Below, in pieces: positions 41,261-49,690 of a DNA stretch of 64,000 nucleotides; within the stretch, counting starts at the first letter, position 1; each line of letters starts with the position of its first letter. The DNA is from CAVSKL01 sp963728475 [NCBI: Candidatus Eiseniibacteriota bacterium] (GTDB lineage: Bacteria > Eisenbacteria > RBG-16-71-46 > JABDJR01): positions 930,001 to 994,000 of the forward strand of contig CAVSKL010000001.1 in assembly GCA_963728475.1 (NCBI GenBank), in the 5' to 3' direction. The position numbers were made by a program, and so were the translations under genes. The notes under the pieces are model-generated. The model ran no database searches, had not been told where the DNA came from, and saw nothing but the letters and a program-made list of their open reading frames with translations.

Positions 41261-42166
41261 ATGCGCATCGCCATCCTCTCCCGCAAGCCCACCCTCTACT
41301 CCACCCGCCGCCTGAAGGAAGCCGGAGAGGCCCGCGGCCACGAGGTGCGGGTGATCGACTACCTGCGCTGCTACATGGACATCACTTCCCACAAGCCCAG
41401 GGTGCTCTACCAGGGCAAGCCCCTGGATGGGCTCGACGCCGTGATCCCCAGGATCGGTGCCACCTACACCTTCTACGGCACCGCGGTGGTGCGGCAGTTC
41501 GAGATGATGGGCGTCTTTCCCGCCAACGAATCCCAGGCCATCTCCCGGTCCCGCGACAAGCTCCGCTGCCTCCAGCTCCTCTCCCGCAAGGGGATCGGCC
41601 TGCCCGTGACCGGCTTCGCCCATTCCACCAAGGACGTGGGAGGCCTGATCGAGATCGTGGGCGGCGCACCCCTGGTGGTGAAGCTCCTCGAAGGCACCCA
41701 GGGCCTCGGCGTGGTCCTGGCCGAGACGAAGAAGGCCGCCGAATCGGTGATCGAGGCCTTCCGGGGCCTCGACGCCAACATCCTGGTCCAGGAGTTCATC
41801 AAGGAGGCCGACGGCACCGACATCCGCTGCCTGGTGGTGGGGGAGAAGGTGGTCGCGGCCATGCTCCGCCGCGCCGCCCCCGGCGAGTTCCGCTCCAACC
41901 TCCACCGGGGCGGCACCGGCGAGAAGGCTCGTCTCACCCCCGAGGAGCGCTCCACCGCCGTCCGCGCCGCCAGGACCATGGGCCTGAGCGTGGCCGGGGT
42001 GGACATCATCCGCTCCAAGCACGGACCGGTGGTGATCGAGGTCAACTCCTCCCCGGGCCTGGAGGGGATCGAGGCCGCCACCGCGGTGGACGTGGCCGAA
42101 TCCGTGGTCCGCTTCGTGGAGATCCGCGCCGCCAGGGGACGCACCCGGGACCGGGTCCGCCACTGA
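41261..42166 (+). CDS. rimK: RimK-type alpha-L-glutamate ligase (ATP-grasp)
   Basis: 301 residues. Full ATP-grasp enzyme: N-terminal [18 protein letters not shown], substrate loop [12 protein letters not shown], nucleotide region [19 protein letters not shown], and metal/ATP residues in [26 protein letters not shown]. RimK adds glutamates to the C-terminus of ribosomal protein S6. Length and sequence fit the canonical group. In operon with the protease-like gene upstream and a permease 13 bases downstream. Confidence 0.93.
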   Translation: MRIAILSRKPTLYSTRRLKEAGEARGHEVRVIDYLRCYMDITSHKPRVLYQGKPLDGLDAVIPRIGATYTFYGTAVVRQFEMMGVFPANESQAISRSRDKLRCLQLLSRKGIGLPVTGFAHSTKDVGGLIEIVGGAPLVVKLLEGTQGLGVVLAETKKAAESVIEAFRGLDANILVQEFIKEADGTDIRCLVVGEKVVAAMLRRAAPGEFRSNLHRGGTGEKARLTPEERSTAVRAARTMGLSVAGVDIIRSKHGPVVIEVNSSPGLEGIEAATAVDVAESVVRFVEIRAARGRTRDRVRH

Positions 42167-42179
42167 CCGCGCCGGGCCC

Positions 42180-43412
42180 GTGACCCACCTCCCTCTCCTC
42201 CCCCTCGTCATCTTCGTCCTCACCTACCTGGGGCTGGCCGCCGGCGGCGTGCCCGGCCTCGCGGTGGACCGCACCGGAATCGCGCTCCTGGGCGCGGTGG
42301 CGCTCCTGGCCACCGGGGGCGTTTCCGTCGCCGAGGCCAAGTCCGCCGTCGACGCCCCCACCCTCATCGTCCTCTTCGGGATGATGGTGCTCTCGGCGCA
42401 GTACCGCACCGCCGGCCTCTACACCGCCATCGCCGGCCGCCTCGCCCGCGCCCCCCGGCCCCGCCGGCTCCTGGCCGCCGTCATCGTGGCCACCGCCGCC
42501 CTGTCCGCCGTCCTCACCAACGACGTCGTCTGCCTCGCCCTGACCCCGCTCCTCGCCGGGGCCCTCCTCCGCGCCCGCCTGAACCCGGTGCCGTATCTTC
42601 TCGCGGTGGCCTGCGCTAGCAACATCGGAAGCGCCGCCACCCCCATCGGCAACCCCCAGAACATCCTCGTCGCCCAGACCCTCCACCTCGCCTTCGGCCC
42701 CTTCGTGCTCTTCTGCCTGGGCCCGGTCCTCCTGTCCCTGGCGGCGCTGTACCTGGTGCTCCGCCCCGCGGTGCCGCGCATCCGGCCCGAGGCCCCCCCG
42801 GGCGGCTCCGGCGAAGGTCCCGGCCCCGGCCACGCCCCCCTGCTCAAGGGCCAGGCGGCCAAGGCGGTGGTCCTCACCGCCGCCGCCGTCGTGCTCTTCC
42901 TGAGCCCGGTCCCCGCCCCCCTTACCGCCCTCGGCGTGGCCGGGGTGGTGCTGGCCAGCCGGCGCATGCGCACCCGCACCGTGCTCGCCCTGGTGAACTG
43001 GCCGGTTCTCGCGCTCTTCATCGGCCTCTTCGTGGTGGTGCGCGGGCTGGAACTCTCGGGCTGGGTCTCGTGGGCGGCCGCCGCCCTCACCCGGGCCGGA
43101 GCCGACCTTGCCTCGCCCACGGTGCTGGTGCCGGTGGTGTCGGTGCTGGGGAACCTGGTGGGGAACGTGCCCGCGGTGATGCTGCTTCTCCCCTTCGTCC
43201 CCCCGCGCCCCGACGCCGGCTACGTGCTCGCCCTGGCCGCCACCTTCGCCGGGAACGCGGTCCTGGTCGGCTCCATCGCCAACCTCATCGTGGCGGAAGA
43301 GGCCTCCCGGTTCGGGATCCGCATCGGCTTCCGCGAGCACCTCAGGATCGGGCTCCCGGTGACCCTGGTCTCCCTGGTTCTGGCCGCGGGGATGATGGCG
43401 CTACCCCGCTAG
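42180..43412 (+). CDS. Ion transporter superfamily permease (SLC13/ArsB/CitMHS-like)
   Basis: 410 residues from GTG 42180. About eleven hydrophobic segments in two related halves, with the ion-transporter signatures TNDVVCLALTPLL, ASNIGSAATPIGNPQNI in the first half and GNLVGNVPAVMLLLPF with AATFAGNAVLVGSIANLIV in the second. The family moves citrate, dicarboxylates, arsenite or Na+; the substrate cannot be told. Close spacing suggests it is transcribed with rimK, though no functional link is known. Confidence 0.87.
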   Translation: MTHLPLLPLVIFVLTYLGLAAGGVPGLAVDRTGIALLGAVALLATGGVSVAEAKSAVDAPTLIVLFGMMVLSAQYRTAGLYTAIAGRLARAPRPRRLLAAVIVATAALSAVLTNDVVCLALTPLLAGALLRARLNPVPYLLAVACASNIGSAATPIGNPQNILVAQTLHLAFGPFVLFCLGPVLLSLAALYLVLRPAVPRIRPEAPPGGSGEGPGPGHAPLLKGQAAKAVVLTAAAVVLFLSPVPAPLTALGVAGVVLASRRMRTRTVLALVNWPVLALFIGLFVVVRGLELSGWVSWAAAALTRAGADLASPTVLVPVVSVLGNLVGNVPAVMLLLPFVPPRPDAGYVLALAATFAGNAVLVGSIANLIVAEEASRFGIRIGFREHLRIGLPVTLVSLVLAAGMMALPR

Positions 43413-43548
43413 CCGGCGGCGCCTCCCGGGCAACCGGCCCCCGCCGCGCCCGGCCGGCCCCCCGGCAATCCCCCGCCCGGTTCGTGGGGTATCCGTCGCG
43501 TCTCCAGGGAGGGCCGCGACTTGCTGGCTCAAGACCGGAACGGCGGTC

Positions 43549-44475
43549 CTACCGGTTGCCGCCTCCGTGGCCGTTGCCCTGGCCGTTGCCGCCGCCCATT
43601 CCGCCGTCGCCCATTCCGCCGTGGCCGTCGTCGTCACCGGTGGAATCGGGCATGCCGCCATGATCGTCACCGTGATGCTCCCAGTCGTGGGGGCCCCACC
43701 GGCCATGGATCACCGGCTTGATCATGAATCGCATGCTTCCCGGAGGCGCCTCCACCACCGACCGGGCCAGGTCGAAGTGGATCACGATCTCGGTCACCTG
43801 GCCCGCGCTCACCGTGAACGGGAACAGGACCTTCAGCCAGTTGTTCCCCATGCCGGGCAACGACGCCTGCACGCTGTCGCCGGCCTCGGTCACCACCCAC
43901 GCATCCGCCAGGTGAAGGCTGAGGTGCGAGTAGTCGCCCATGTCCAGGTCCAGGGTCCCCAGGAGCTGGGTCAGGGTGGTGTCGAGCCCCGCCATGTTCA
44001 GGGTGACGGGGGAGGTGAGCACCTCGACATATCCGCAGCTGTCGCTCTCGTCGCCGCCCAACGTATCATCGTCGTCGGCCAGGAACGCCAGGCCCCGCGC
44101 ACCAAACGCGGTCATGGTGGAGTCGTCTCCTCCGTCACCGCCCTCATGCTCATCCATGCTGTCTTCGCAGGCCGGGTAGACCCGGATCGAGTCGAAGGTG
44201 ATGTAGAGCGCCGACAGCGGGGTTCTCCCGGGCATGCCGTGGTCGGCGAGGGAGGGAACTCCCGGTCCGCCGGGCGCGCCGTTCAGAGTGCCCGACGGCT
44301 GGACGGCGAGCGCGAAGAGCCCCTGTCCCGAGCTGGCCGGGGGCACGGTGTATGCGGCGCCGGGCGCGGTCGGGCCCTTGTCGGAACCGCACCCCAGCAA
44401 TTGCATCGACAAAACGAGACCGGCCGCGACTGCGGCCACACCGATTGTTTTGGTTCGACGTTGTATCGCTCCCAT
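43549..44475 (-). CDS. DUF4382 lipoprotein
   Basis: 308 residues from ATG 44475 (GGAGG upstream; the in-frame upstream ATG at 44538 lacks a good site). Lipobox L-L-G-C follows TIGVAAVAAGLVLSM. Residues 65-265 form a DUF4382 domain (SALYITFDSIRVYP; VTLNMAGLDTTLTQLLGTLDLDMGDYSHLSLHL), a beta-sandwich common in surface lipoproteins. The tail is rich in His, Gly and Asp (HHGDDHGG; GDGGMGGGNGQGNGHGG) and may bind metal. Role unknown. Confidence 0.85.
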   Translation of the reverse strand: MGAIQRRTKTIGVAAVAAGLVLSMQLLGCGSDKGPTAPGAAYTVPPASSGQGLFALAVQPSGTLNGAPGGPGVPSLADHGMPGRTPLSALYITFDSIRVYPACEDSMDEHEGGDGGDDSTMTAFGARGLAFLADDDDTLGGDESDSCGYVEVLTSPVTLNMAGLDTTLTQLLGTLDLDMGDYSHLSLHLADAWVVTEAGDSVQASLPGMGNNWLKVLFPFTVSAGQVTEIVIHFDLARSVVEAPPGSMRFMIKPVIHGRWGPHDWEHHGDDHGGMPDSTGDDDGHGGMGDGGMGGGNGQGNGHGGGNR

Positions 44476-44873
44476 GGATCCTCCGGTTGTTTCAGGGAAG
44501 TGCTGCCGCCTGCGCTCGAGCGATTCAAGCCGGTTCATCGTCTACACTATGCTGTGGTGGGACGGGAACGTCGTCTCTAGGTTACACCCGTTCAAAGCCG
44601 CAACCATGAGCAATTTCAACTGGGTCGAAAAGCCCAACGGTCCGCTCGCCGGCCCCGGCCCCCGCGGGTGCTTCCCCGGGCGTTTCCGGGCTTCCGCCAA
44701 GCTCAAGCCGGGGCTTCCGATCCCGGACGCCCCCGGCCCGCAATCGGAAATTTCCCCCGAATCGTCCTGGGGTGTAACCCCCGATTCCCGAACCCGTCGA
44801 AGGGAACGAAAGCGGTGATGTCGGCCCTGGAAATAAGTTCCCCCTTCCGGTCCGGAACCCGCGACCTTACGGG
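44476..44873. other. Divergent intergenic region before ECF sigma gene
   Basis: About 400 bases between the DUF4382 lipoprotein and the ECF sigma gene. Presumably holds both promoters. GGGAAC followed by GTC is seen at 44565-44572, reminiscent of an ECF -35, but no full promoter can be called. A 70-codon ORF at 44608-44818 (begins MSNFNWVEKPNGPL) has no ribosome site or homology and is not called. Confidence 0.4.
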
Positions 44874-45509
44874 GTGGATTTGAGCGAACAGGGCCCCCGG
44901 CCGGATCCGACCGGCTCACCGCCGCCGCGCGCCCTGGGGCGCGACGAGGAGCGCCGGCTCGTCGAGCGGTCCCGGTCCGGGGATACCGAGGCCTATGGCC
45001 GCTTGGTACTGGCGCATCAGGACCGGGTCTTCGGCTTGGTGTCCCGGCTCGTCGCCGATGTCCATCTGGCCGAGGAGATCACCCAGGACGCGTTTCTCCG
45101 GGCTTTTCGGGCCCTGGCCTCCTTCCGAGGCGACGCCCGGTTCGGGACCTGGGTCTACCGCATCGCGGTGAACCTCTGTCACGACCACCGCGGCAGCGCG
45201 GCGGCCCGCCGGAGGCAGCGCGAGACCAGTTTGAATGGGCCGGCGGGCGGGTTCGTGGACCCGCCGGCGCCGGCCTCCCGGCCCGACGAATCGTTCGAGG
45301 CCGGGGAGATCGCCGGCCGGTTCCGCGAGGTGCTCGCGCAGCTGGAACCCATCCATCGGGAGGCGTTCCTGCTCCGGCACCAGGAGGGCCTGGGCTACGA
45401 CGAGATCGCCCAGGTGCTGGACATTTCGGTCAGCAACGCCAAGGTCCGGGTGCACCGGGCCCGCGAGTCGATCCTGGCCGCGCTCCGGGACATGGGATAC
45501 GACGTCTGA
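44874..45509 (+). CDS. RpoE-type ECF sigma factor
   Basis: 211 residues from GTG 44874 (weak ribosome site; TTG 44880 is an alternative). Region 2 (YGRLVLAHQDRVFGLVSRL, then EITQDAFLRAFRAL and FGTWVYRIAVNLC) and region 4 (QLEPIHREAFLLRHQEGLGY, EIAQVLDISVSNAKVRVHRA) are complete. The gene 30 bases downstream encodes a membrane protein placed like an anti-sigma factor, so this sigma is probably released by an envelope signal. It may control the barrel and secreted genes that follow. Confidence 0.92.
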   Translation: MDLSEQGPRPDPTGSPPPRALGRDEERRLVERSRSGDTEAYGRLVLAHQDRVFGLVSRLVADVHLAEEITQDAFLRAFRALASFRGDARFGTWVYRIAVNLCHDHRGSAAARRRQRETSLNGPAGGFVDPPAPASRPDESFEAGEIAGRFREVLAQLEPIHREAFLLRHQEGLGYDEIAQVLDISVSNAKVRVHRARESILAALRDMGYDV

Positions 45510-45539
45510 CTCATTCCGGACGTCCGAGTCGAGAAAGCC

Positions 45540-46301
45540 ATGAAACGCTCACGCCGTTCCGGGGACGTCGATCCCCGGCTACATCAAGAACTTGATGGGG
45601 AACTCCCCCCTTCGAAAACTGCTGCCTTCGAGGGGGACCTGCGTTCGGGCACGACCCTGCGCAATCAACAGAAAGCCCTGCATCATGTCGAAGCTTGGTG
45701 CCAGGCTACCCGTCTGCGGGCCCCATCCTCTTTGGCCCGGACCGTGGAGCGCGTCTTGGAGGTCGAGCGCGCGGCCCCGGACCGGGCCGATTCCTGGCGG
45801 CCGTCGCGAGGGCGCCGGCCGTTCGGAGGGATGTCCCTCCGCTGGATCCTGATCCCCGCCGCGGCCGCCGCGGCGGCGATCGCTCTCTCCCTGGCCATCC
45901 CCCAGGGTCGCAACGGACACCGTCCCGGCGGCTTTTCTCCGCCGCCGGGGCGGGGCGTCCTTGCTTCCGATCGTTCCCCGGGGGCGGCCAATCCCTCCAC
46001 CTACGTTGCCGAAGCCCAAAATCCCGAACATAGTACCCGTGCGGGCACGGTACGCTATGTCTTCCGGTTCCGGGCCTCCGCCGCCGGGCAGGTGTGCCTC
46101 GCCGGCGATTTCAACGATTGGAAGGTGTGTCAGGCGCCGCTCCGGCACGTGGGGGAAGACCTCTGGACCATCTCGCTCGACCTTCCCCGTGGTCGCTACG
46201 AATACATGTACGTGGTGGACGGCCACTGGATGACCGATCCGGACGCCGTCGCGCATGCCGACGACGGGTTCGGGCACCGGAACGCGGTGTTGTTGCTCTA
46301 G
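45540..46301 (+). CDS. Membrane anti-sigma-like protein with CBM48 glycogen-binding domain
   Basis: 253 residues. Residues 1-75 sit where an anti-sigma domain is expected and have its look (DVDPRLHQELDGELPPS), but lack the zinc-binding H-x-x-x-C-x-x-C. One membrane helix at 101-120. After a Pro/Gly linker, residues 171-253 form a CBM48/AMPK-beta-type domain (VCLAGDFNDWKV; DLPRGRYEYMYVVDGHW; DDGFGHRN), which would be periplasmic. This suggests that binding of a glucan or glycan outside controls the sigma factor inside. The same domain ends the next protein. Sensor role is inferred. Confidence 0.78.
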   Translation: MKRSRRSGDVDPRLHQELDGELPPSKTAAFEGDLRSGTTLRNQQKALHHVEAWCQATRLRAPSSLARTVERVLEVERAAPDRADSWRPSRGRRPFGGMSLRWILIPAAAAAAAIALSLAIPQGRNGHRPGGFSPPPGRGVLASDRSPGAANPSTYVAEAQNPEHSTRAGTVRYVFRFRASAAGQVCLAGDFNDWKVCQAPLRHVGEDLWTISLDLPRGRYEYMYVVDGHWMTDPDAVAHADDGFGHRNAVLLL

Positions 46302-46303
46302 TT

Positions 46304-47683
46304 ATCCCGTCTCGCAGATTCGTCCTGCCCCTCGGACTCGCCCTGCCCCTCGGGCTCGCCCTGCCTCTCGGACTCGCCCTGTCTCTCGGAGCCGCGGCCC
46401 CCGCCCTTGCCGGGCCCGTGTCCCGCCTCACCCTGGACTTCGAGGCCGGCCACGACGACCAGCTTCTCGCCGACCAGGACGTGGGGGTGGTGGCCCCGGT
46501 CTCCGACGCGGTCTACACCGGCACCGGGCGCCTTTTCCTCCGCTGGGCCGACCCCGCCCTCTCCCACCGCCTCGACCTGGTCGCCGAGGCGGGGGGGACC
46601 ACCTACGGTCCCGGCGTCACCGGAAACGACCTCGATCTCCGGCTGAGCGGCAACTACCGCCGCCGCTTCTCCCACCATCTCGCGGTGGAGACCGCGGCCA
46701 CCGCCTGGCGGTTCCGCCGGGGAAGCCCCTCGGTCTTCGACCTCGATTTCTACCGCGGCGGGCTCCGCCTGGGGTGGTCCCCGGCCGCCCGCTGGCTGGT
46801 GAGCGTGGGGGGGCAGGTGAATCGCACCCGCTTCATCGAGCGCCCGGTCGGCCCCGCCGGCGACCCCGAACGCCAGGACCAGACCGACGCGATCGGCGGG
46901 CTCCTCTACTCCCTGGGCCGGAACAGCTATCTGGGGGCCGAGGTCAACCTCCGCCGCACCGGCTCCAACCAGCCGATCTCGCGCTACTCGGGCCCTCTGG
47001 TCACGGTACGGTCCGGGATGCCTCTGCCCCTGGGGGTGGATCTTTCCGCGTACGGCCTCTACAGTCACCGCGATTACGACCGCCCGGCGGTCTACGTAGA
47101 TCCGGTCACCGCCGCCGCCGACACCTTCGGGAGCCGCACCGACGACGCCTGGCAGCTGGGGATGACCCTGGAACGCCGTATCGCCCGGCGGGTTGCGGTC
47201 TTCACCGAGGGTACCCTGTTGCGGCAGCATTCCTCCGCGCCCGGGTTCGGGTTCGATCAGGCGCGGCTTTCGGTGGGCCTGTCGCTCGACTTCCTCTCGC
47301 CGAGGCCTCGGTCCCGGGTGGGCGAGCTGGCGAGACCGGCGCCGAGCCCGCTCGCCCCCCGCCTCACCGCGGAGGGGATGCGGTTCCGGTACCGGGCCCC
47401 CGGCGCGGGCCGGGTCGCCCTGGTCGGGGGGTTCAACGGCTGGAACCCCGGCCGGACGCCGCTGGCCGGACCCGACGGCGACGGCATCTGGGAGGTGACG
47501 CTCCCGGTGGAGGCGGGGACGTGGCGGTACGCGTTCGTGGTGGACGGGGACTGGAAGACGCCTCCCGACGCCCCCCGCTACGAGGACGACGGGTTCGGAG
47601 GCACCAACGGGGTGCTGGAAGTGCCTGCCTCCGAAGCCGGTACCGATGTAACCGGCGGCCCTGCCGGCCGTCAAAGCGACTAG
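46304..47683 (+). CDS. Outer-membrane beta-barrel protein with C-terminal CBM48 domain
   Basis: The frame has no ATG, GTG or TTG between the previous gene's stop and the signal peptide, so the start is uncertain; position 46304 (ATC) is given because the signal peptide follows directly. Its hydrophobic core is a tandem LPLGLA repeat, ending AAAPALAG. Residues 35-340 alternate polar and aromatic strands as in a barrel (LFLRWADPALSHRLDLVAE; GLRLGWSPAARWLVSVGG). Residues 361-440 are CBM48-like (VALVGGFNGWNP; GTWRYAFVVDGDW; DDGFGGTN), clearly related to the domain in the preceding anti-sigma-like protein. Likely an outer-membrane glycan-binding or uptake protein. Confidence 0.75.
   Translation: MPSRRFVLPLGLALPLGLALPLGLALSLGAAAPALAGPVSRLTLDFEAGHDDQLLADQDVGVVAPVSDAVYTGTGRLFLRWADPALSHRLDLVAEAGGTTYGPGVTGNDLDLRLSGNYRRRFSHHLAVETAATAWRFRRGSPSVFDLDFYRGGLRLGWSPAARWLVSVGGQVNRTRFIERPVGPAGDPERQDQTDAIGGLLYSLGRNSYLGAEVNLRRTGSNQPISRYSGPLVTVRSGMPLPLGVDLSAYGLYSHRDYDRPAVYVDPVTAAADTFGSRTDDAWQLGMTLERRIARRVAVFTEGTLLRQHSSAPGFGFDQARLSVGLSLDFLSPRPRSRVGELARPAPSPLAPRLTAEGMRFRYRAPGAGRVALVGGFNGWNPGRTPLAGPDGDGIWEVTLPVEAGTWRYAFVVDGDWKTPPDAPRYEDDGFGGTNGVLEVPASEAGTDVTGGPAGRQSD
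46325..46390 (+). repeat. 18-bp tandem repeat within a signal peptide
   Basis: Three full units and 12 bases of a fourth (CTGCCCCTCGGACTCGCC with a few changes) encode LPLGLA repeated, the hydrophobic core of the barrel protein's signal peptide. Unit length keeps the frame, so slippage would only lengthen or shorten the core. Confidence 0.9.
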
Positions 47684-47807
47684 GAGGCCCGGGAGTGGGC
47701 CGGGGGCCGAAAGCGGCCGGACCCGGCGGTTTCACCGGCTCCAACCACCAAGGCGCGCGCCGCCGGTGCCCGGCGGCCGCCCCGTAACGCGGATATCCAG
47801 GAGTTTC

Positions 47808-48857
47808 ATGCGCATGCGATCCTCCCCCCACGACCTGGTCGCCGGCGGTCTCCTCTCCGCCGGAAGCCGGCTGCCCTGGCTGGTCGTCGCCGCCGCCCTG
47901 GTGGTCGCGGCCGCCCCGCGGGCCGCCCGCGCCGGCGACCCCGCCTCGCCGGTCGAGACGGTCGCCCCGGCGCCGGCTCCCACTCCCGAGGACATCGCGG
48001 CCTCCTATGCCGCCGACCCTCGGGCCGCCGGCGTCCTCGCCGGAGTGCGGGACGCGCTGGCTTACGGCCTGCCTCCCGACCAGCTCTCCGAGCTCGTTCG
48101 CAAGAGCGCCGAGTCCGGGCTCTCCGGCGCCGAGCTCCTCGACATCTTCCACGACACCCAGGCCCTGGCCGGGCGCGATCTCCCCCTCGGCCCCGTGGTC
48201 AGCCGTTACCTGCAGGGCATGGCCAAGGGCATCCCGCTTCCCCGGATCCAGGCGGTGGTGACCGATCTCGAGATCCGCCTGGCCGACGCCGCCCGCACCG
48301 TGGACCGGGTGCTTCCCGCTCCCAAGGGCGCGACCGAATCCCGGGCCCGGCTCGCCGCTATCGACCACGCCGCCTACGCGCTGGCCGCCGGCGTGCCCGC
48401 CCACGCCCTTACCAACTCCCTCGATCTGGTGAGCGGGGAGCACCGGCCCATCGAAGCCGCCCAGGCTCCGCTTCTCACCCTGGGGGTGCTGGTTGCCTCC
48501 GGCGTGAACACCGACCTCTCCCTGGAGGTGGTGACCGCCGCCTGGCGGCACGGCTACCGGGGGGACGAGCTGGAGCGGCTCGGCAAGTCCCTGGGCCGCC
48601 TCAGCCGGGGCGGCCACGGCGCTCCCGCCGAGCTGGTGGACCAGGTGCTCTCCATGATCGACAGCGGAGCCAGCCGCGACCGGGTGTTCACCGGGCTCGA
48701 CAACCTGGCCGGACGTGGGGATGACGGTCGCACCACCGTGGTTCCCGGTGACGATCCCTCCCACCACCGAGGCCCCGGCGAGCGCCCGGGCATGCCCGAG
48801 CCGGGTAAGCAGGCAGGCGGCCAGGACCGGATGGAGCAGGGGAACAACCGGAACTGA
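47808..48857 (+). CDS. Secreted alpha-helical protein of unknown function
   Basis: 349 residues from ATG 47808 with AGGAG six bases upstream. Signal peptide region ends near ARAGDPAS. The mature part is made of helical repeats (GVRDALAYGLPPDQLSELV; RYLQGMAKGIPLPRIQAVVTDLE; HAAYALAAGVPAHALTNSLDL; GVLVASGVNTDLSLEVVTAAW), each with a G-[LVI]-P-like turn, resembling a solenoid. The last 45 residues are polar and disordered. No known family recognised. Lies 124 bases after the barrel gene and may belong to the same sigma-controlled group. Confidence 0.72.
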   Translation: MRMRSSPHDLVAGGLLSAGSRLPWLVVAAALVVAAAPRAARAGDPASPVETVAPAPAPTPEDIAASYAADPRAAGVLAGVRDALAYGLPPDQLSELVRKSAESGLSGAELLDIFHDTQALAGRDLPLGPVVSRYLQGMAKGIPLPRIQAVVTDLEIRLADAARTVDRVLPAPKGATESRARLAAIDHAAYALAAGVPAHALTNSLDLVSGEHRPIEAAQAPLLTLGVLVASGVNTDLSLEVVTAAWRHGYRGDELERLGKSLGRLSRGGHGAPAELVDQVLSMIDSGASRDRVFTGLDNLAGRGDDGRTTVVPGDDPSHHRGPGERPGMPEPGKQAGGQDRMEQGNNRN

Positions 48858-49097
48858 CCCGGCCGCCTCGGCCCGTCCTTCGGCCGGCCTCGCCCGCACC
48901 GGTAACCCCGCTCCTCCAGGGTCGATTCCGGCCGCGCATCCGCCCGGCCTCTGGCGCTCCCCCTCCGGACCCGATATTCTCCCTTCATGTCCTGATTCCC
49001 CCCGGGAGGGACTCGATTTCGTGCCGGGCGCCGGAGTGACGCCCGCGGGTGTCCAATGTCCGTCCGGCGGCCTCGGGGGGGCGGAGGGAACCTGCAC

Positions 49098-49529
49098 GTG
49101 AATACGGAGCGGTCGGGATCCGGGTCCCGCGTAAGGACCGTGCTCCTGGTGGAGGACGATCCCGCCGTGCGCCGGATGCTGGAAGTGGTGGTCCGGGGAG
49201 CGGGCTACCGGGTGGTGACCGCGCCCCGGGGCGACGACGCGCTCGCCCTGGTGTACGGCCGGCTGGAGTCGGGAGAGGCCGGGATCGACGCCCTCCTCAG
49301 CGACGTGGTGATGCCGGGAACCCTGGACGGCCCCACCCTGGCGTTGCGCCTCCAGGAGAGAATCCCCGGGCTGGGGGTGGTCCTGACCTCGGGTTACGTC
49401 CGTGATTCCCTTCCCGAGACCTCGTCGCTTCCGCGAGGGACGGTCTTCGTGCAAAAGCCCTTCCAGACCGAGGAACTCCTGACCGCCCTCCGGCGGGTTC
49501 TGAAGGGGGAGTCCGGCCGGTCCGGATGA
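49098..49529 (+). CDS. Single-domain response regulator receiver
   Basis: 143 residues from GTG 49098, which has GGAGGG upstream. Receiver fold: acidic pair in LLVEDDPAVRRML, phosphorylation Asp in ALLSDVVMPG, Thr/Ser in LTSGY and Lys in QKPF. No output domain; similar to receivers attached to hybrid sensor kinases. Partner kinase not in the window. Confidence 0.9.
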   Translation: MNTERSGSGSRVRTVLLVEDDPAVRRMLEVVVRGAGYRVVTAPRGDDALALVYGRLESGEAGIDALLSDVVMPGTLDGPTLALRLQERIPGLGVVLTSGYVRDSLPETSSLPRGTVFVQKPFQTEELLTALRRVLKGESGRSG

Positions 49530-49690
49530 TCCCGGCGGTTCCGAGGGCTGCCAGCGGGGCGGGTCTTTGGTACACTAGGCGGCCGTTTCCCCGGTTGGGG
49601 GTCCCATCATCCCGCCCCCAGGTTCCGGTGCGAGGCAAGACGGCCCCCGGGAATGTCTTTCAATGTCATAGGCAGGAGGAAGTGGCTCTC

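Noticed and set aside
46094-46303. Upstream start at 46094 for the barrel gene
   Set aside because: It would overlap the CBM48 domain of the previous gene by about 200 bases and put 70 Arg-rich residues before the signal peptide.
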